From: Cacajao melanocephalus
Lineage: Eukaryota > Chordata > Mammalia > Primates > Pitheciidae
Length of the DNA: 64,000 nt
Direction: 5' to 3'
Assembly (NCBI GenBank): GCA_963573385.1
Contig: CAUYLG010026625.1
Location: 1-64,000, forward strand
Shown: in pieces, positions 36,481 to 48,230 of the stretch
How positions within the stretch are numbered: position 1 is the first letter of the stretch
Layout of the letters: the number at the start of each line of letters is the position of its first letter
Position numbers and translations under genes: made by a program
Notes under the pieces: model-generated
The model's database searches: none
What the model was told of the DNA's origin: nothing
The model's input: only the letters and a program-made list of their open reading frames with translations

Positions 36481-36729
36481 GCTGCCCCCCACCAGCTTTT
36501 TCTTTTACATCCTGGACCCGACTGTATAAGCAGAGCTAGAGACGTTTACTTAGTTTTCTAATTCTTCTTTAGACAACTCTGATGTCTGAATGAGCAAATA
36601 GAGGCTGTTTGATTTTTGAAACTGGTTCCTCTGAGTATCTGTCCCCATACAAATTTACATTAAAGAAAATTCTAGACATAAAGGAAATACAAAATATCAC
36701 CAAACAAGTCATGAAGTAATTGTACAACC

Positions 36730-37360
36730 TTTATTTAAACTCACTGTCTTCCCCAGGCCTGCTCTTACTCTTGTATTTCCTAACACAGGTGCTCCACCAT
36801 CTGCCCACTTGCCCACCCCCATTGTCTTTGGTTAGATTCTAGCACTGGACCGGAAGTGGTCTCCCTGCCACCAAGTCTGTCTACCATGCATCTGTCCAAC
36901 TAAGTAATCTAGCTAAATAAACGTGGCCCTCGAATGACTGAAACCTCTTACTCTGGCTGAAAAGACCCAAGTGTCTTTGTGGTTGTCAGTCTCTATTCTC
37001 ATCTCCTGGACACTCCACCCACTCCCACCTCATTTAAAAGTTTATTGTAAATAGTACTTACAGCTCTATGAATTCATGTTATAATGGCAAGTCTCTTACA
37101 TTTGCTAGAGTCTTCCCTCAGCTGTGAATGACCATCCACACTTTGCCCACCTGGAAGGTCTCTCTTTATCCCCAGTACTTTACCAAGGTGTCACTGACTC
37201 TATAAGCTGCCTTCGTTCCCATACAAAGATTATTCCCACAAATAAAAAAAAATATATATTTCTATAGTATTCCTGCATCTTGCACAGAGTTGTTTGATTG
37301 TATTTATCCCACTAAATTAAAATTGTGTGTACCCATTCTCCTTTAACAGAAGGTGAGTTC
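36730..37360 (+). mobile_element. L2-like LINE fragment
   Basis: GTGGTCTCCCTGCCACCAAG near 36857 and a 3'-type end (TTGCACAGAGTTGTTTGATT near 37280, then 'agaaggtgagttctccaagagc') are consistent with a diverged L2, possibly with internal losses. Confidence 0.5.
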
Positions 37361-37379
37361 TCCAAGAGCTACTCCTAAA

Positions 37380-37605
37380 GTAAAGCAGTGATTCAGAACA
37401 CAGGCTTCAGAATTCCCTGATTTCAAGTGCTGGCATCCGCCTTTTTCAACTGCATGACCCTGGGCAAGTCATCTAACTTCTCTGTGTCTTATGTCTTAAC
37501 TGTAAAATAAGGATCATGATAATATGTACCTTAGAGAGCTATATAATTATTAGAAAATCTGACTTCTATAAAGCTTTAGCATAGTAAATGTTTAATGAGT
37601 GTTAT
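37380..37605 (+). mobile_element. MIR SINE
   Basis: Nearly complete sense MIR: AGTGATTCAGAACACAGGCT, 'ctgatttcaagtgctgg', TGACCCTGGGCAAGTCATCT near 37456, 'cttaactgtaaaataaggatcatgataatatgtacc', and a 3' part ending 'agcatagtaaatgtttaatgag'. Confidence 0.92.
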
Positions 37606-38976
37606 TTATGATATTGAAAGGTAAATGACATCCATCCTTAATCTCCACTGGACACATGGTAGAGTCTTAGACATGACAGTTAACTGGCCTGCATAGGCTG
37701 ACTTAAGAAAAGAAATACTAGTAAAGCTCATTCCAGTAAAAAGCACTTTGGCAATGGTTGATGTTAGATTTTGTGGGCCATTTAGCAGGAAACATTCTTC
37801 CAAGAGCCCTAATACCTAAATGTCTTCATTAACTCCTTCTAGGTATGCTATTCTGTTACTTTTCAAACTTTAATTCTCAAGCACTCTCATCCTTTCTAGG
37901 ATTTTGTTTCTATACCAATGCTGTCATTCTCTTCCTGAACAGAATTTCCCCAGGCAATTCAGAATTAGCTCATGAGCTTACTTACTTAGCAGAAACGAAC
38001 TTCCCAATTTCAACTTCACTGCTCACCTTAGAAAAAAAAACAGGATTTCAATAGTCCTCAACCTTAACTAATTGTATAAGTATAAACATGGAATAATGCA
38101 AAATCCCCAAGAAAAAAATATATAACACTTAAGTGAATACAAATACCATTGGTTTTCTGTGACATGTACACCATAGACATATCAAACTTAAAAATGCTAA
38201 ATTTTTAAAAGAGATCTGAGTGTCAGTACAATGTTACATTTACAATTAATTCATCTGAGCAACTTAAAAACCATTTATTATTTATCTGTCCTTATAATAA
38301 CCTTTTAGGAGTAGAGAACAGTCTGTAAAATTGAGGTACAAATGGGTACATGACCATTAAAAGTGATGGTAAAAGATGATCTTTGTTCAATTTTCTTTTC
38401 ATTAAGGAAAGAAGCTTGAAAAATTCAAAGAACATCCCTCCTTCAAAGCTCACACATACACATACACAAGTAACTAAGCTCAACTAAAATATACTCAGTA
38501 TACTCTTAAGTTAAATAGAAGTCACTTTCACTAATTGTGGGAGGTTGCAGCATTAAAAACCGAATTTTATCAGACACCTTTCAAACAAATGCCTAGCAGA
38601 TTAAATCAATCTTATGTACCCAATTACTAATTCACACTTACAATGTTTAAGGATTTTCACTATGTAAACTAAATTATGAAATTACTATATCTATATATAT
38701 ATAGGGATATATATCTAGATATATGTTTACAATATAATTTTACCAAGTAATTTCCTGATGGTTATCATTTTTCAGCTTTTCAACTTATGGTAAACATGGC
38801 TTTAAGTTTATTTTTTTAAGTAAAAAATAAATTATTATTTGTATATCCAATGATACTTTAAATACACTAAAATTCATTACATGACTTCTTTAAATGCATA
38901 TTTGTTGCCTTTATTTCACACTGTCTTGAATTGGGGATGCTAAAAATGACATAAGCCAGAATTCTTGAAATCAAAT
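37606..38976. other. Unassigned AT-rich sequence
   Basis: No gene or named repeat. A short TA/GATATA patch lies at 38688-38725. Confidence 0.45.
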
Positions 38977-38978
38977 AT

Positions 38979-39013
<35 letters not shown>

Positions 39014-39014
39014 T
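38977..39014. repeat. (TTTA)n microsatellite
   Basis: About nine ATTT units in an uninterrupted run. Confidence 0.95.
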
Positions 39015-40890
39015 ACTGGCAGAAGTAACAGTCCTTCTCTATATTAGAAAAAAACCTAATGTCGTTTTTAAAAGACAGATAAAAGTGTGTTTCCAAAGAA
39101 CATTACAATGACATTGCCATTGAAAATTAGGGCCAAATAATTCTCCAGGGTGACCTTGAGATTCTACTTAGTGTACAAGCTGTATCTTCACTTTTGTGAA
39201 CCTCAGTAGCTTTTAGTCGGGTTCAAGAGCTTTTGAGTCTTACCTAGATTTGCTCATCTTTTGGAGTCATTGCTTCCTGCATTGCTAATTAATGAAAATA
39301 CATACTCAGCCTGCAGTAAATTCAGGAAGTTTATTCCCCATGAAAACCTAATGAAAAGGCTGAACCTACATAAGACAAAAATTTGTTTAAATTCCAAAGT
39401 GCCAATTGGAAGCAGCATCAATTCTTTAGGGACAGTAGGATTCTATTAAGTAGAATCTTCCTTCACTGAACCAGAGTAAAGTCAAGTCGACTTCCAAAGA
39501 AATATAACTTGCCACCAAGACTCCCTTGAGAAGATTCTACTATGGCCAGACAAACCTCATTTCTCTTCCCCCAGGTTCTCATATCATTTTTGTGGAAGCC
39601 AGCTGCAGAGGTCAGAACCTCCTCACTTAATTTATTTTGTTCACAGCCTTGTCCCACAAACAAGCAAAGAGAAACACATTTTTAAGCTTGAATGGCTGCT
39701 TTATAGGCACATAGACTATGCATCTATACTGCTGATGTATGCTGTAGTTAAGAAAATATGCTTTCTCTGTTTCCAGACTTCTAAACAGGGTAATGTCAAC
39801 TCCCTTCTCCAGCTGTTCCAGGCAGTTATCTTTACCAGCTGTTTACCGTTTTCAACAATGACATACTTCTGCATGTCTGAAATATGTGAAACTTCAAAAC
39901 AGCCCTTTCATGTTTCTACCCAGGGTAAACATCAAAACACTTCCTGTTCCTACAAATACTAGAGAGTGAAAGAGACTCATTTCAAAACTACTGTAGCTTA
40001 TATGCATGTCATTTCATCAGCATTCTCTTAACTTTATATTTACCATTCAAGTAAACGTGGGGGTGGGAGTGTAGTAGTCTAGTAAATCATGGGCCTTTTA
40101 AGGCAGATAATCATTAGGGATCTTGAAGGATTCTAGCTTTCAGAGAAACTTAAAAAAAAATACCCTAAAGTAGTGATCTCCAAAATTTATTGCTACGATA
40201 ACGTCCAGAAGAATTTTGAAAAACTACCCACTTACACGTTTTTAAGTTAATGTCTAAAAATGTTATCATAAACTGAAATGTTTTTTAAAATATGTATTTT
40301 TGTATGTAACATACCATGTCTGCTTTAAATATATTTCTACCAAACCAGGGTACATTTTGTGTCTTCCAATCTATGGAAAATGTCTGTTATAACTCGTACC
40401 CAAAATGACAAGGCCAGTTCTCATTGTTAAAAATATTAGCCACTTTCTACATGTTAATACAGCCCTATTACAATTTTCTCACATCTGAATTTTAATTTTA
40501 AGGTAACTAGGAAGGGAGATGAAGAGGTCCAAAGACAGCAAGACATCAAGAGAAACTGGCTACCAGTGTATCATTTAATGATTATGAATTTCTTCAAGCT
40601 TTTTCTATTTATTTACTCATTTTATTTAGATTTTGAAAGCTCTTACATTTACCTTTAATTGACTCCACAGGCACAATTTCAAAACAAGAAATTAAAAAAT
40701 TCCCATGGTTTAGGGGACTAGAGGGCAATTTATTCCACAAAGAAAGAGAAATCAACTTTTTTGTTTTACAAGATTTGCATTTGAAAACTGAAATTATGAC
40801 ACTAATTCTACAAATATGAAATGAAAATGGCATCTAGGATTTTAATCATATTTCTAACCAGTTTTCAGGGCCACATTTTAAGAGGCTAAA
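39015..40890. other. Unassigned sequence
   Basis: No gene or repeat recognised in 1.9 kb; open frames are short and featureless. Confidence 0.45.
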
Positions 40891-40899
40891 TCAGGTTGC

Positions 40900-41110
40900 C
40901 AATATAAATATGATTGCTATGTACTCTCAAAAATCTACAGTTTATCTATTGAATGCCTCCTGTAAGTTCATCATTCCCATGGAGGGAAACAAGACGAATA
41001 GAAAAAAAAAAATGCCTCCTCTTACTCTGAGAAACATGCAATCTTATTGGGGACTAAAATTTATACATCAGAAACAATTAGGAAATCATTCTGGAAACCC
41101 AAGGAATTGT
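40900..41110 (-). mobile_element. Possible L2 fragment
   Basis: 'ctctgagaaacatgcaatcttattggggac' near 41027 looks like antisense L2 ('ccctcaaggagcttatagtctaatggg'). Weak. Confidence 0.4.
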
Positions 41111-41129
41111 TAGTGCTGTGAGGCATTTA

Positions 41130-41241
41130 AGTTAAAGAAATAGACCTTGGACTCTACCAGACCTGGGTTTCAATTCTGCTTATAAACGACTTCCCAGTGA
41201 ATACAGCTTCCTTGTTGGTAAAATGGGGACAATGAGGAGGG
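41130..41241 (+). mobile_element. MIR SINE fragment
   Basis: CTTGGACTCTACCAGACCTG, 'ggtttcaattctgcttataaacgactt', then GTTGGTAAAATGGGGACAAT near 41215. It stops where the DNA transposon at 41242 begins. Confidence 0.85.
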
Positions 41242-41584
41242 CAGGCAGAGTAGGTAAATTACAGCCCCTGGCCAAATCCTGCCCAGTGCCAGTTTTTGTA
41301 TGACCTATGAGCTAAGAATGGTTTTTACATTGTTAAATGGTTAGAATATTTGAGAAAAAAAAAAGACTATTTCACAATATGTGAAAATTATACAAGATTC
41401 AAACTTCGGTGTCCAAAAATAAAGCATTATTGTAACACTGCTGCACCTATTTATTAACATATTATCTCCAGCTGCTTTTGTACTAAAACAGCAAAGTTAA
41501 ATAGTTGCAACAGAGACGATTAACTCTGTAAAGCCTAAAATATTACTATTTGGCCCACTGCAGAAACATTTGCCAAGATCCCTA
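41242..41584. mobile_element. hAT-type DNA transposon (MER58-like)
   Basis: CTGGCCAAATCCTGCCCAGT near 41267, GCTAAGAATGGTTTTTACAT near 41311, 'ggtgtccaaaaataaagcattattg' near 41409, 'ctccagctgcttttgtact', AGTTGCAACAGAGACGATTA near 41503, and an end of 'tggcccactgcagaaacatttgcca'. The family fit is from memory; the order and the inverted ends fit one nearly complete 340-bp element. Confidence 0.8.
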
Positions 41585-41919
41585 TTTTAGAGGATTAAAA
41601 GAAATAACACGAATAAAATGGTTAAGATACTACCGGACATACAAGTCCTCAATAAACAGTAAATATGATGATTGTTTTGTAAGAAGCTATAATTTAAACC
41701 CAATTTACAAATTCAAAAGTAAACAAGCCTACAAAAGGCATGACTTACCCCCAAGTGGCCACTAAAGCCCGTATAAAATGGAAATATTGGCATGGTCTAA
41801 ATTATAACCATGAAATGCATATAGAACCTGTCATGCATGGATTATGGAGAGCCAACCACCAGAAAGAAATTGTTGCTATATTATGTATTCCATTTGAGCA
41901 GACAGTGACTCAATTCTTC
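41585..41919. other. Unassigned sequence
   Basis: Nothing recognised; the two open frames here (71 and 95 codons) overlap each other and the following L2. Confidence 0.4.
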
Positions 41920-42240
41920 AAGCTTCTGCCTACCTCGGGACTCTCACACATCATGTCTCATAATGGGTATACACCTTCCTCTGCTCAGCCCAGGTTTCTC
42001 CTTCCCACCCATCAGGTCTTCCCTTAAATATCACTTCCTCAATCACTTCATCCTAACCCCTCTTTGGTTTCCTTCATAGTACCTTTACAATTACATATTT
42101 AGGTGATAATTTACAATAATTTGTCTCCCCTCCAGATTATCCCTTAACTCCAAGAGTGACACAATTGGTCTTTGTCACCGTCATATACCTGGCTCCTAGA
42201 AGACTGAAAGATAATGAGTATCTGTTGAATGAACGCCTGT
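41920..42240 (+). mobile_element. L2 LINE 3' fragment
   Basis: Sense L2: 'caggtcttcccttaaatatcacttcctcaatc' near 42014, 'aattacatatttaggtgataatttac', 'ccttaactccaagagtgac' near 42142, 'gagtatctgttgaatgaacg' at the end. Confidence 0.82.
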
Positions 42241-42399
42241 AACCTTGGAGGCCATCATTAAAGGGAAACAGGCAGCATCAGGAAGTACAAATAAAGAGAC
42301 TATCAAAAAAAGAGAAACCTCAGCCCTTTCACCCTCCCTTTCAACCCAGAGTCAGAAAATACAATGTTCATTAAGTTGTGAGTGAAATTTCAAAATTGT

Positions 42400-42740
42400 C
42401 AGCAACAAAATTTATTTTGTGTAACTACCATATTAAAAACACACTTCTAGGCATCAGGGGAAATAAAACTTCTATATGTTAAAGTGCTGACTCCTCAGAA
42501 GCTCACAGTACAGACGCAAAATTCCAATACAAGCAGACTCTGAAAATAATGGAATGGAAACACAAAATTTTATGAGATTAAGGGAGAAGAAGAATGTTTA
42601 TGTTGGCTGAAGAGATTGGAAAATCTTGGAGGAGAAAGAATTAATCTGAATCTTAAAGCACGGTAAAGTTCAAACACAACTAGGAGTAGGGTATTTTGAG
42701 CCCAGCTTGAGAAAAGACTCAGTTGGGAAAGCAAAGAAAG
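42400..42740 (-). mobile_element. Possible L2/L3 LINE fragment
   Basis: 'gaagctcacagtacagac' near 42497 and 'cttggaggagaaagaattaatctgaatcttaaagc' near 42624 match the general antisense L2/L3 pattern. Low similarity. Confidence 0.4.
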
Positions 42741-42779
42741 TGTTCAGTAAACAGCCATCTTAGTCAACTAAAATATAAA

Positions 42780-43040
42780 AGTGGTGGTTAAAAACATGAT
42801 CTCTAGAATCAAACAATCTGAGTAGTAAATCTTAGATCCACTACTTACTAGCTCTGTGTCATTAAGTAAATTGTTCTTTCTCTATAAGCCTCAGTTTCTT
42901 CATCAGCAAAATAGGAATAACAATGTTATCCACCTTAAATCATTCTTGTGAGGGTCTAATAAAACACATAAAAGAGCGACGCGATGTTTATCCCATTGTA
43001 AACACTCAATATAATGTTAGTTCTCATTGTTTTTATTATC
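42780..43040 (+). mobile_element. MIR SINE
   Basis: GTGGTGGTTAAAAACATGAT, 'cactacttactagctctgtgtcattaagtaaattg', CAGCAAAATAGGAATAACAA near 42905, 'gagggtctaataaaacacataaaag', 'gtaaacactcaatataatgtt'. Full-length pattern. Confidence 0.9.
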
Positions 43041-43139
43041 CTTCTTTCGTAACTATAGATGTGAGAAATAGTATCCTGTCTTCTCCTCTCTGCTTTTCTT
43101 ATGCTACTCTAAACTAAGCTATTCCCTGGTAGCAAATTA

Positions 43140-43870
43140 AACATTTCTGAAACTGCATGAGCACTTTCCAGTTTCTGGGGTGCCATTGTGTACATGGAAG
43201 CAATACCTAATTGAATAGTAGCCTAATAGCCTCAGAAAGCCAATGCAATTTTTTTAAAATACTGTTGAGTTAAAAATAGGAACAGTTCAAGCAGTGAGAA
43301 AATGAGCTTCTGTGTGTTGCCTTGACATTATTCCTCAATACCATTTTTAAAAGAGCAAAATTTAGCAAAAAACTAAATAAATATGCAAATCCTAATTGCT
43401 TACCAGTTCAACAAAATTGGAGTCAATTACTGTGAAAAGGTTCCTGTTTCCAGGAAGAATCATTGATGAGGACAAAAAATATCTAAGTTAAAATAAATAT
43501 ACCAAGTCAAAGAATTAATATTTATAAATAGCAAAATGTGAATTCCATTTTTTTAACTATTTTTTCCATGATCAGATTGAGTTACTGCAAAAACCAGATG
43601 GCTTAAGTTTCAGGATCTTAAACAACCACATTTTTGAGATAAGGCAGGTGTTGTCTCTATTATACAAAAAGACATGACATCCGTAAAGGTTCTGATTTTA
43701 CCACTAAATCCTTGAAAAAGTTAGCATTTTCTTGGAGAGATAAAGCAACATCTAAAAGGGCTTGGCCAGTCGACTGTTTTATATGGCTCAGGAGCCTTGA
43801 ATGGAAGCAGAAGCATCTCTCTAGGGTTTGGCTAACTATAATTAAAACAAGTCTTTACCTGGTAGCCTAG
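43140..43870. other. Repeat-free sequence, some motif clustering
   Basis: No gene or transposon. An exact POU octamer ATGCAAAT (43383-43390) lies a few bases before TAATTG (43394-43399). It is a possible regulatory element at low confidence. Confidence 0.35.
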
Positions 43871-43879
43871 ACCTAGACT

Positions 43880-43909
43880 AACTGACTCACTGACTGACTG
43901 ACTGACTTT

Positions 43910-43944
<35 letters not shown>

Positions 43945-43952
43945 TTTTATTT
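43880..43952. repeat. (ACTG)n followed by (TTTA)n
   Basis: About six ACTG units pass directly into about eleven TTTA units. Confidence 0.95.
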
Positions 43953-44204
43953 TGGAAGGAAGTGGAGAACTCTGGATGCAGTTTCATATATAAACCCACC
44001 CCAGTATCTGTCTCTCTAGTAATGCTAGTTGCTTGCCCCAAAATGTCATATTAGTGTCAGAATCCAAGTAGATTCCCAACATAGTCAACCTCCAATAACT
44101 AGGAAATGTAGAATGAAGGCAGGACGTGGGGTCAAGGCTCCAGATTCATGTTCACTTCAGGCTCACTGTCACAGCTTCTCATCGCCACCCAATATAACTT
44201 TTTG

Positions 44205-44380
44205 CTATAACAGAAATGCTCTATGCCTGCACTGATTCCTAACCCCTAACCCCATGTGGTTATTGGGTACTTAATATGTGGCTAATGAGACTGAGGAACT
44301 GAATTTTGTTTTATTTTAATACAGTTAAATAGGTACTTGTGGCTAGTGACTACCTATTTGATGGTGCAGCTGCAACTGTA
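44205..44380. mobile_element. Old nonautonomous DNA-transposon fossil
   Basis: 'ccatgtggttattgggtacttaatatgtggctaatgagactgaggaactgaatttt' (44252-44307) and 'gtggctagtgactacc' near 44339 match a widespread human MER-type element ('catgtggctattgagcacttg...'). Family not fixed. Confidence 0.65.
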
Positions 44381-45688
44381 GACCTGCCATCTGATCTGTT
44401 CGTCCTTTCCCAGGGCATAGCCTTTAACAGCTTCCAGCCAGCCCCAGCTTCATATTTGGTTCAAGATTTCATACTTGTTCATCAACTTCTCTTCAGGTTA
44501 CCTTTTTGGTTCTTTTGCCAACTTGACCTGTTCTATCTGCATGACTCATGCTCTTGTCTCCTGCCCTGGAGTCCAGTGCCAGAAGCTGATCTCCTCACCC
44601 TCACTTTTTGCTGGGTATAGTTCTCTCTCTGGTACACCCTCCCTCAGAAATCACTCTTCTACCATCTCATGTCTTCAGCAGGATTCCATCCACATAGTTC
44701 TCAGTTATCTTATCCTGTTTGCTGGTGAGCATACTTACTTTCTCTTTCTGGATAGTAATATCTCAAGAACTAATATTGCGCCCATCAAAAATAACAACTT
44801 TCAGAAGTCTTGCTCAAAAATCTTACACCTTGTGGCTTAATATAATGCAAGTGGCTACGCCTGCCAAACAAAGATAGCCCAGCTCCACCATTAATTCTCT
44901 GATTCTCAGATTCTATTTTAAGTGTCCATTCTCATTGTATACTTTAAGATTAGTCTCCATTTTTTATTATTCACCTATAGCCTTCTTTCCACAGCCCAGA
45001 GCAAAGGAAAAATATTTTAGTTCCGTTTGATATTTCTAAATGTCAGTTATCCAGGTGTGAAAGCAGGCAAACTTTATGCCACCAGAAACTTATTTTGAAT
45101 CTTTTTTCCTCCACTGATAATAACACACTGCTTTGTTCTTAAATTACAGACTTGGGTAGTCTAGATTTTTTTTCTCATTTATTTCCATATAGTGCTAATA
45201 CTCAAAGAAATTTTTTTAAATGATGGTATGCATGTAAATAAATTGTACACTTATCAATCTTATTTCTATAATTGTAAACAATGAAGTTCCAAAGTGTTCT
45301 AAACTTTAATGATTTTATAATCGCATGTTAAGCACCCTTTCCATGTCAACCCAAGTGTAGTTTTATGAACATTTCTGACACCAATTAGAGGAGGGTGGAT
45401 GCTCAGCTCCTTCATCTTGGAATACAAGATAAACAGGAATGTACTCCAATTACCAGGTATGTGCCATGTGACTCCATTCAAAATCCACTGAGCACCTGAC
45501 CTAAGCCACACCCATCTTTCCCCAAAGTCTTCCAAGATGGAACCAAGGAAAAAGCATCAGTATCTCTCTGGAGGGCTGTGAAAATTAAAGCCTGGTAGCC
45601 TTGAACAACCATGTTCCCCACCATGTAGTTATGTGGTCTATTGTGCAAGAGGAGGCCAATGTGCAAAAATAAGCAGAGATTCCAGTCC
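44381..45688. other. Unassigned sequence
   Basis: No gene supported. The pyrimidine-rich part 44390-44700 holds overlapping frames of 93 and 121 codons without domains. The rest is unassigned. Confidence 0.4.
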
Positions 45689-45710
45689 TTTTTTTTTTTT
45701 TTTTTTTTTT
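45689..45710. repeat. T22 homopolymer
   Basis: Uninterrupted run of 22 T; no retrotransposon body is recognisable next to it. Confidence 0.95.
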
Positions 45711-45884
45711 GCACTGTCCTGGGGCCCAACTTTTCCTGTGTTTCATGATTTATATCAGATATCCCAGTACAGTTTTAATAAATTCCCTCTTTTTTGAGTT
45801 AGTTCAAGTTATGCCTGCCATTTGAATCCGTAGTGTCATTTAATACAATGTATTTAATATGTTAAAAAAAGAAATTCACTCCTG

Positions 45885-46067
45885 GAGCCAGGAACAGTGG
45901 CCTGCACCTATAGTCTCATCTATTTTGGAGGCTGATTGGGGAGAATCCCTTGAGCTCAAGAGTTGGTGACTGTAGGGCACCCTGATCACTGAGGTAAATA
46001 GCCACTGCTCTCCAGCCTGGGCAGCATAGCAAAACTGCCCTCCATCCATCTCAATTAAAAAAAAAAA
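45885..46067 (+). mobile_element. FAM, fossil Alu monomer (7SL-derived)
   Basis: A 5' part like 7SL/Alu (GCACCTATAGTCTCATC, GGAGGCTGATTGGGGAGAAT, CCCTTGAGCTCAAGAG), then ACTGTAGGGCACC and TGATCACTGAGGTAAATAGC. It ends with CCACTGCTCTCCAGCCTGGG, CAGCATAGC and an A-tail. The 'ctgtagtgc' and 'gtgaatagcc' words are 7SL-type and absent from standard Alu monomers. The 7SL S-domain is deleted. This fits the oldest Alu intermediates. Confidence 0.75.
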
Positions 46068-46310
46068 GTGTAAAAATCGTCCCTTGAATAAATGCAGCAT
46101 TGTGGATAAGAATTAGAGATAAATATACAAACCCAGGAAATTTTAAATAAAGGCTTCCACAGCAACTATTTTCAAATAAATGTCACAAATATATTAAGGT
46201 TATGAGAAACATGATGCCTGAGATATGACTAGGCAATGAAAAGAAACGACATTTTGAAATCTCTGACATGTAAAGTCTTAACTGTATTTTGAAACTGTTT
46301 TTACATAAAA
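46068..46310. other. Unassigned sequence
   Basis: Nothing recognised. Confidence 0.4.
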
Positions 46311-46314
46311 ATAA

Positions 46315-46500
46315 TAATTTATAAGCAAGTATAGCATGATCCCATTTTTATTATTTATGATTATGTAATAATTATCTATGTATACATCTTTATATATTCA
46401 TAGAGAATTGCCTGGAGTATTTACTTAATGTCAACAACAGTCTTTTCTCTAAGGGATAGAGTATTACATGATGTTTTACTTTTTCCTTCATGGTCTTCTG
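46315..46500 (+). mobile_element. Ancient L1M 3' UTR
   Basis: 'agtatagcatgatcccatttttatt' near 46328, AGAATTGCCTGGAGTATTTA near 46404, 'atgtcaacaacagtc', 'gatgttttactttttccttc'. Typical L1M 3'-terminal order. Confidence 0.8.
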
Positions 46501-46699
46501 AGTTAAAATTCCCAGCTCAAATCAATTGAAATACCTTACTCCAATGTATCAAACATGTAAAACAACACAGAAAATCAACCCAAAGAAAGATCTTAGTGCT
46601 ATTCCAACACAATGCAAAAAGTCAAAAGTTTCAAAAATCGCTACTTTTATACTAAAATAAATCTCCAATTTATTTTATACTATGTGAAGCTTCTACTCG

Positions 46700-46704
<5 letters not shown>

Positions 46705-46746
<42 letters not shown>
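46705..46746. repeat. (TA)n microsatellite
   Basis: About 21 uninterrupted TA units. Confidence 0.95.
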
Positions 46747-46750
<4 letters not shown>

Positions 46751-46789
46751 TTATTCTCTTAACATGCCATTCCTTCTCCTAGAATTTTT

Positions 46790-47100
46790 GGTCTTGCTCT
46801 TCCTTAATCTCTTTTCTGCCTTGTTTATTTGGCTCTGATTTTCAAGACTAAATAAAACTCATGTCTTCCTTAGAAACTTCTCTGACCATCTCAGTACTCA
46901 GGGTCCTCATTTTCTCTTAGATCCTGTGGTCTTTACTTGCATACCAGCAATCAATTTGGCACTAGTGCATATGACATGGGGTTTTATTAAGTTTCTATGA
47001 ATTATTATTGAATTTCATACTAAAGTCTCTACTCTTTCAGATCAGAAATAAATTCTTAAACCCATTTGTACAACAACCTCCCTCCACAATCTTCTCCCCT
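46790..47100 (+). mobile_element. Possible L2 fragment
   Basis: 'ccttagaaacttctctgaccatctcagtac' near 46868 fits the sense L2 'gaggccttccctgaccacc' region. The rest is too diverged to be sure. Confidence 0.4.
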
Positions 47101-47655
47101 TCCACTCCTGTTCTATGGAGTTCTGGTACAATTTCCCAAACCGAGTGTTTTGGGATTTGAATTTCCAGCATTTTAGGTTCTCAGTTTTTTTGGATTAAAA
47201 TTTTTATTTGATTTAGTCAACTGATTCCATTCTTATCTAACCAACTAAGATAGATATGGTGTGTCCATGATGAGATCATTCAGACTTTCTATGTCACTAT
47301 CTCTTCATCTCTACAGCAAATTGTATTACAAACCTCTCCACGATAACTTGTAAAAGGGTCAATGTCTGTTCCACACTGAGTTTCCTAAAATGTTACCCCC
47401 AATATTCCCATGGAAAAATATTTGAGGAAGAAACAATTCTATGGCTCTAACCAGGAATTCACCTACTGAGGTCAAGAAGTACTTCTTTCTAAAGCTCAAT
47501 AAAACCCTCCTGATAAAAATGTGGCACTGTCACAAATTGCAAATTGGCATGAAGAAGAATCTGAAAAGATTGCCAAGGCTGGCTGTCTGCCTGCCCTGCC
47601 CAATCACTTAAGAGAGTAGCACCAACTAATTGCAAATGTTTTAACATATGTGATG
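47101..47655. other. Unassigned sequence
   Basis: Nothing recognised. Confidence 0.4.
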
Positions 47656-47659
47656 CACA

Positions 47660-48230
47660 CTCTTCTTTTTTATTTTAATACACAAAAGAAGCTTCTCGAA
47701 ATATAAACAGTCCAGCCAAAACATATCATATTACCAGATTGAGTGCAAGGAGGCAAATAGATTCATAAAACATATTTAAGACTCTTAGATATGAGACACT
47801 TTGATGTAAGAGCAGCAAGACGGGGGCAAGGTCTCCTGGTCCCTAAGACTTTTTCTACTAACTTTGGCTCTTTCATCAGTAATCCTGGTTATGATTTACG
47901 CTTGAATATCAAGTTATACTAAAATAATTGAATTACTAAGAATTCTGTTTTAGTAAAGCCCCAATTCAAGATCCATAATAAAGGATTGTGTGTAGCAAAA
48001 ACCTAAAACTTCAATTGAACTCCCCACTCTCAGGCAGAACAAGCATACCTCATTTGGACCCCACAAGCAGAGCTGGGAACCTGTTAGCAGGTTAGATCCC
48101 TTTTACAAGGGCACAAATAAATAGAAGAGGCATCTCTTTATATTTTAAAAACATAGAAGAAAGAATTATAAGCAGTCCAAACAAAATATTTCATGTTACC
48201 AGATGTTGCAGACATAGAATGATTTTAGAG
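47660..48230. repeat. Two diverged direct copies of an unknown unit
   Basis: AACAGTCCAGCCAAAACAT (from 47706) with 'atcatattaccagat' resembles 'agcagtccaaacaaaatatttcatgttaccagat' (from 48171). Upstream A/T-rich flanks are also loosely alike. It could be two fragments of one old repeat family about 465 bp apart. Confidence 0.35.

Noticed and set aside
43880..43952. Tandem repeat as possible array element
   Set aside because: Plain (ACTG)n/(TTTA)n microsatellite.
44475..44840. 121-codon open frame
   Set aside because: No domain, signal peptide or splice context; overlaps another frame of similar length in pyrimidine-rich DNA.
45885..46067. 7SL RNA gene or BC200
   Set aside because: The S-domain is missing and the sequence is heavily diverged; BC200 lacks the 7SL words seen here.
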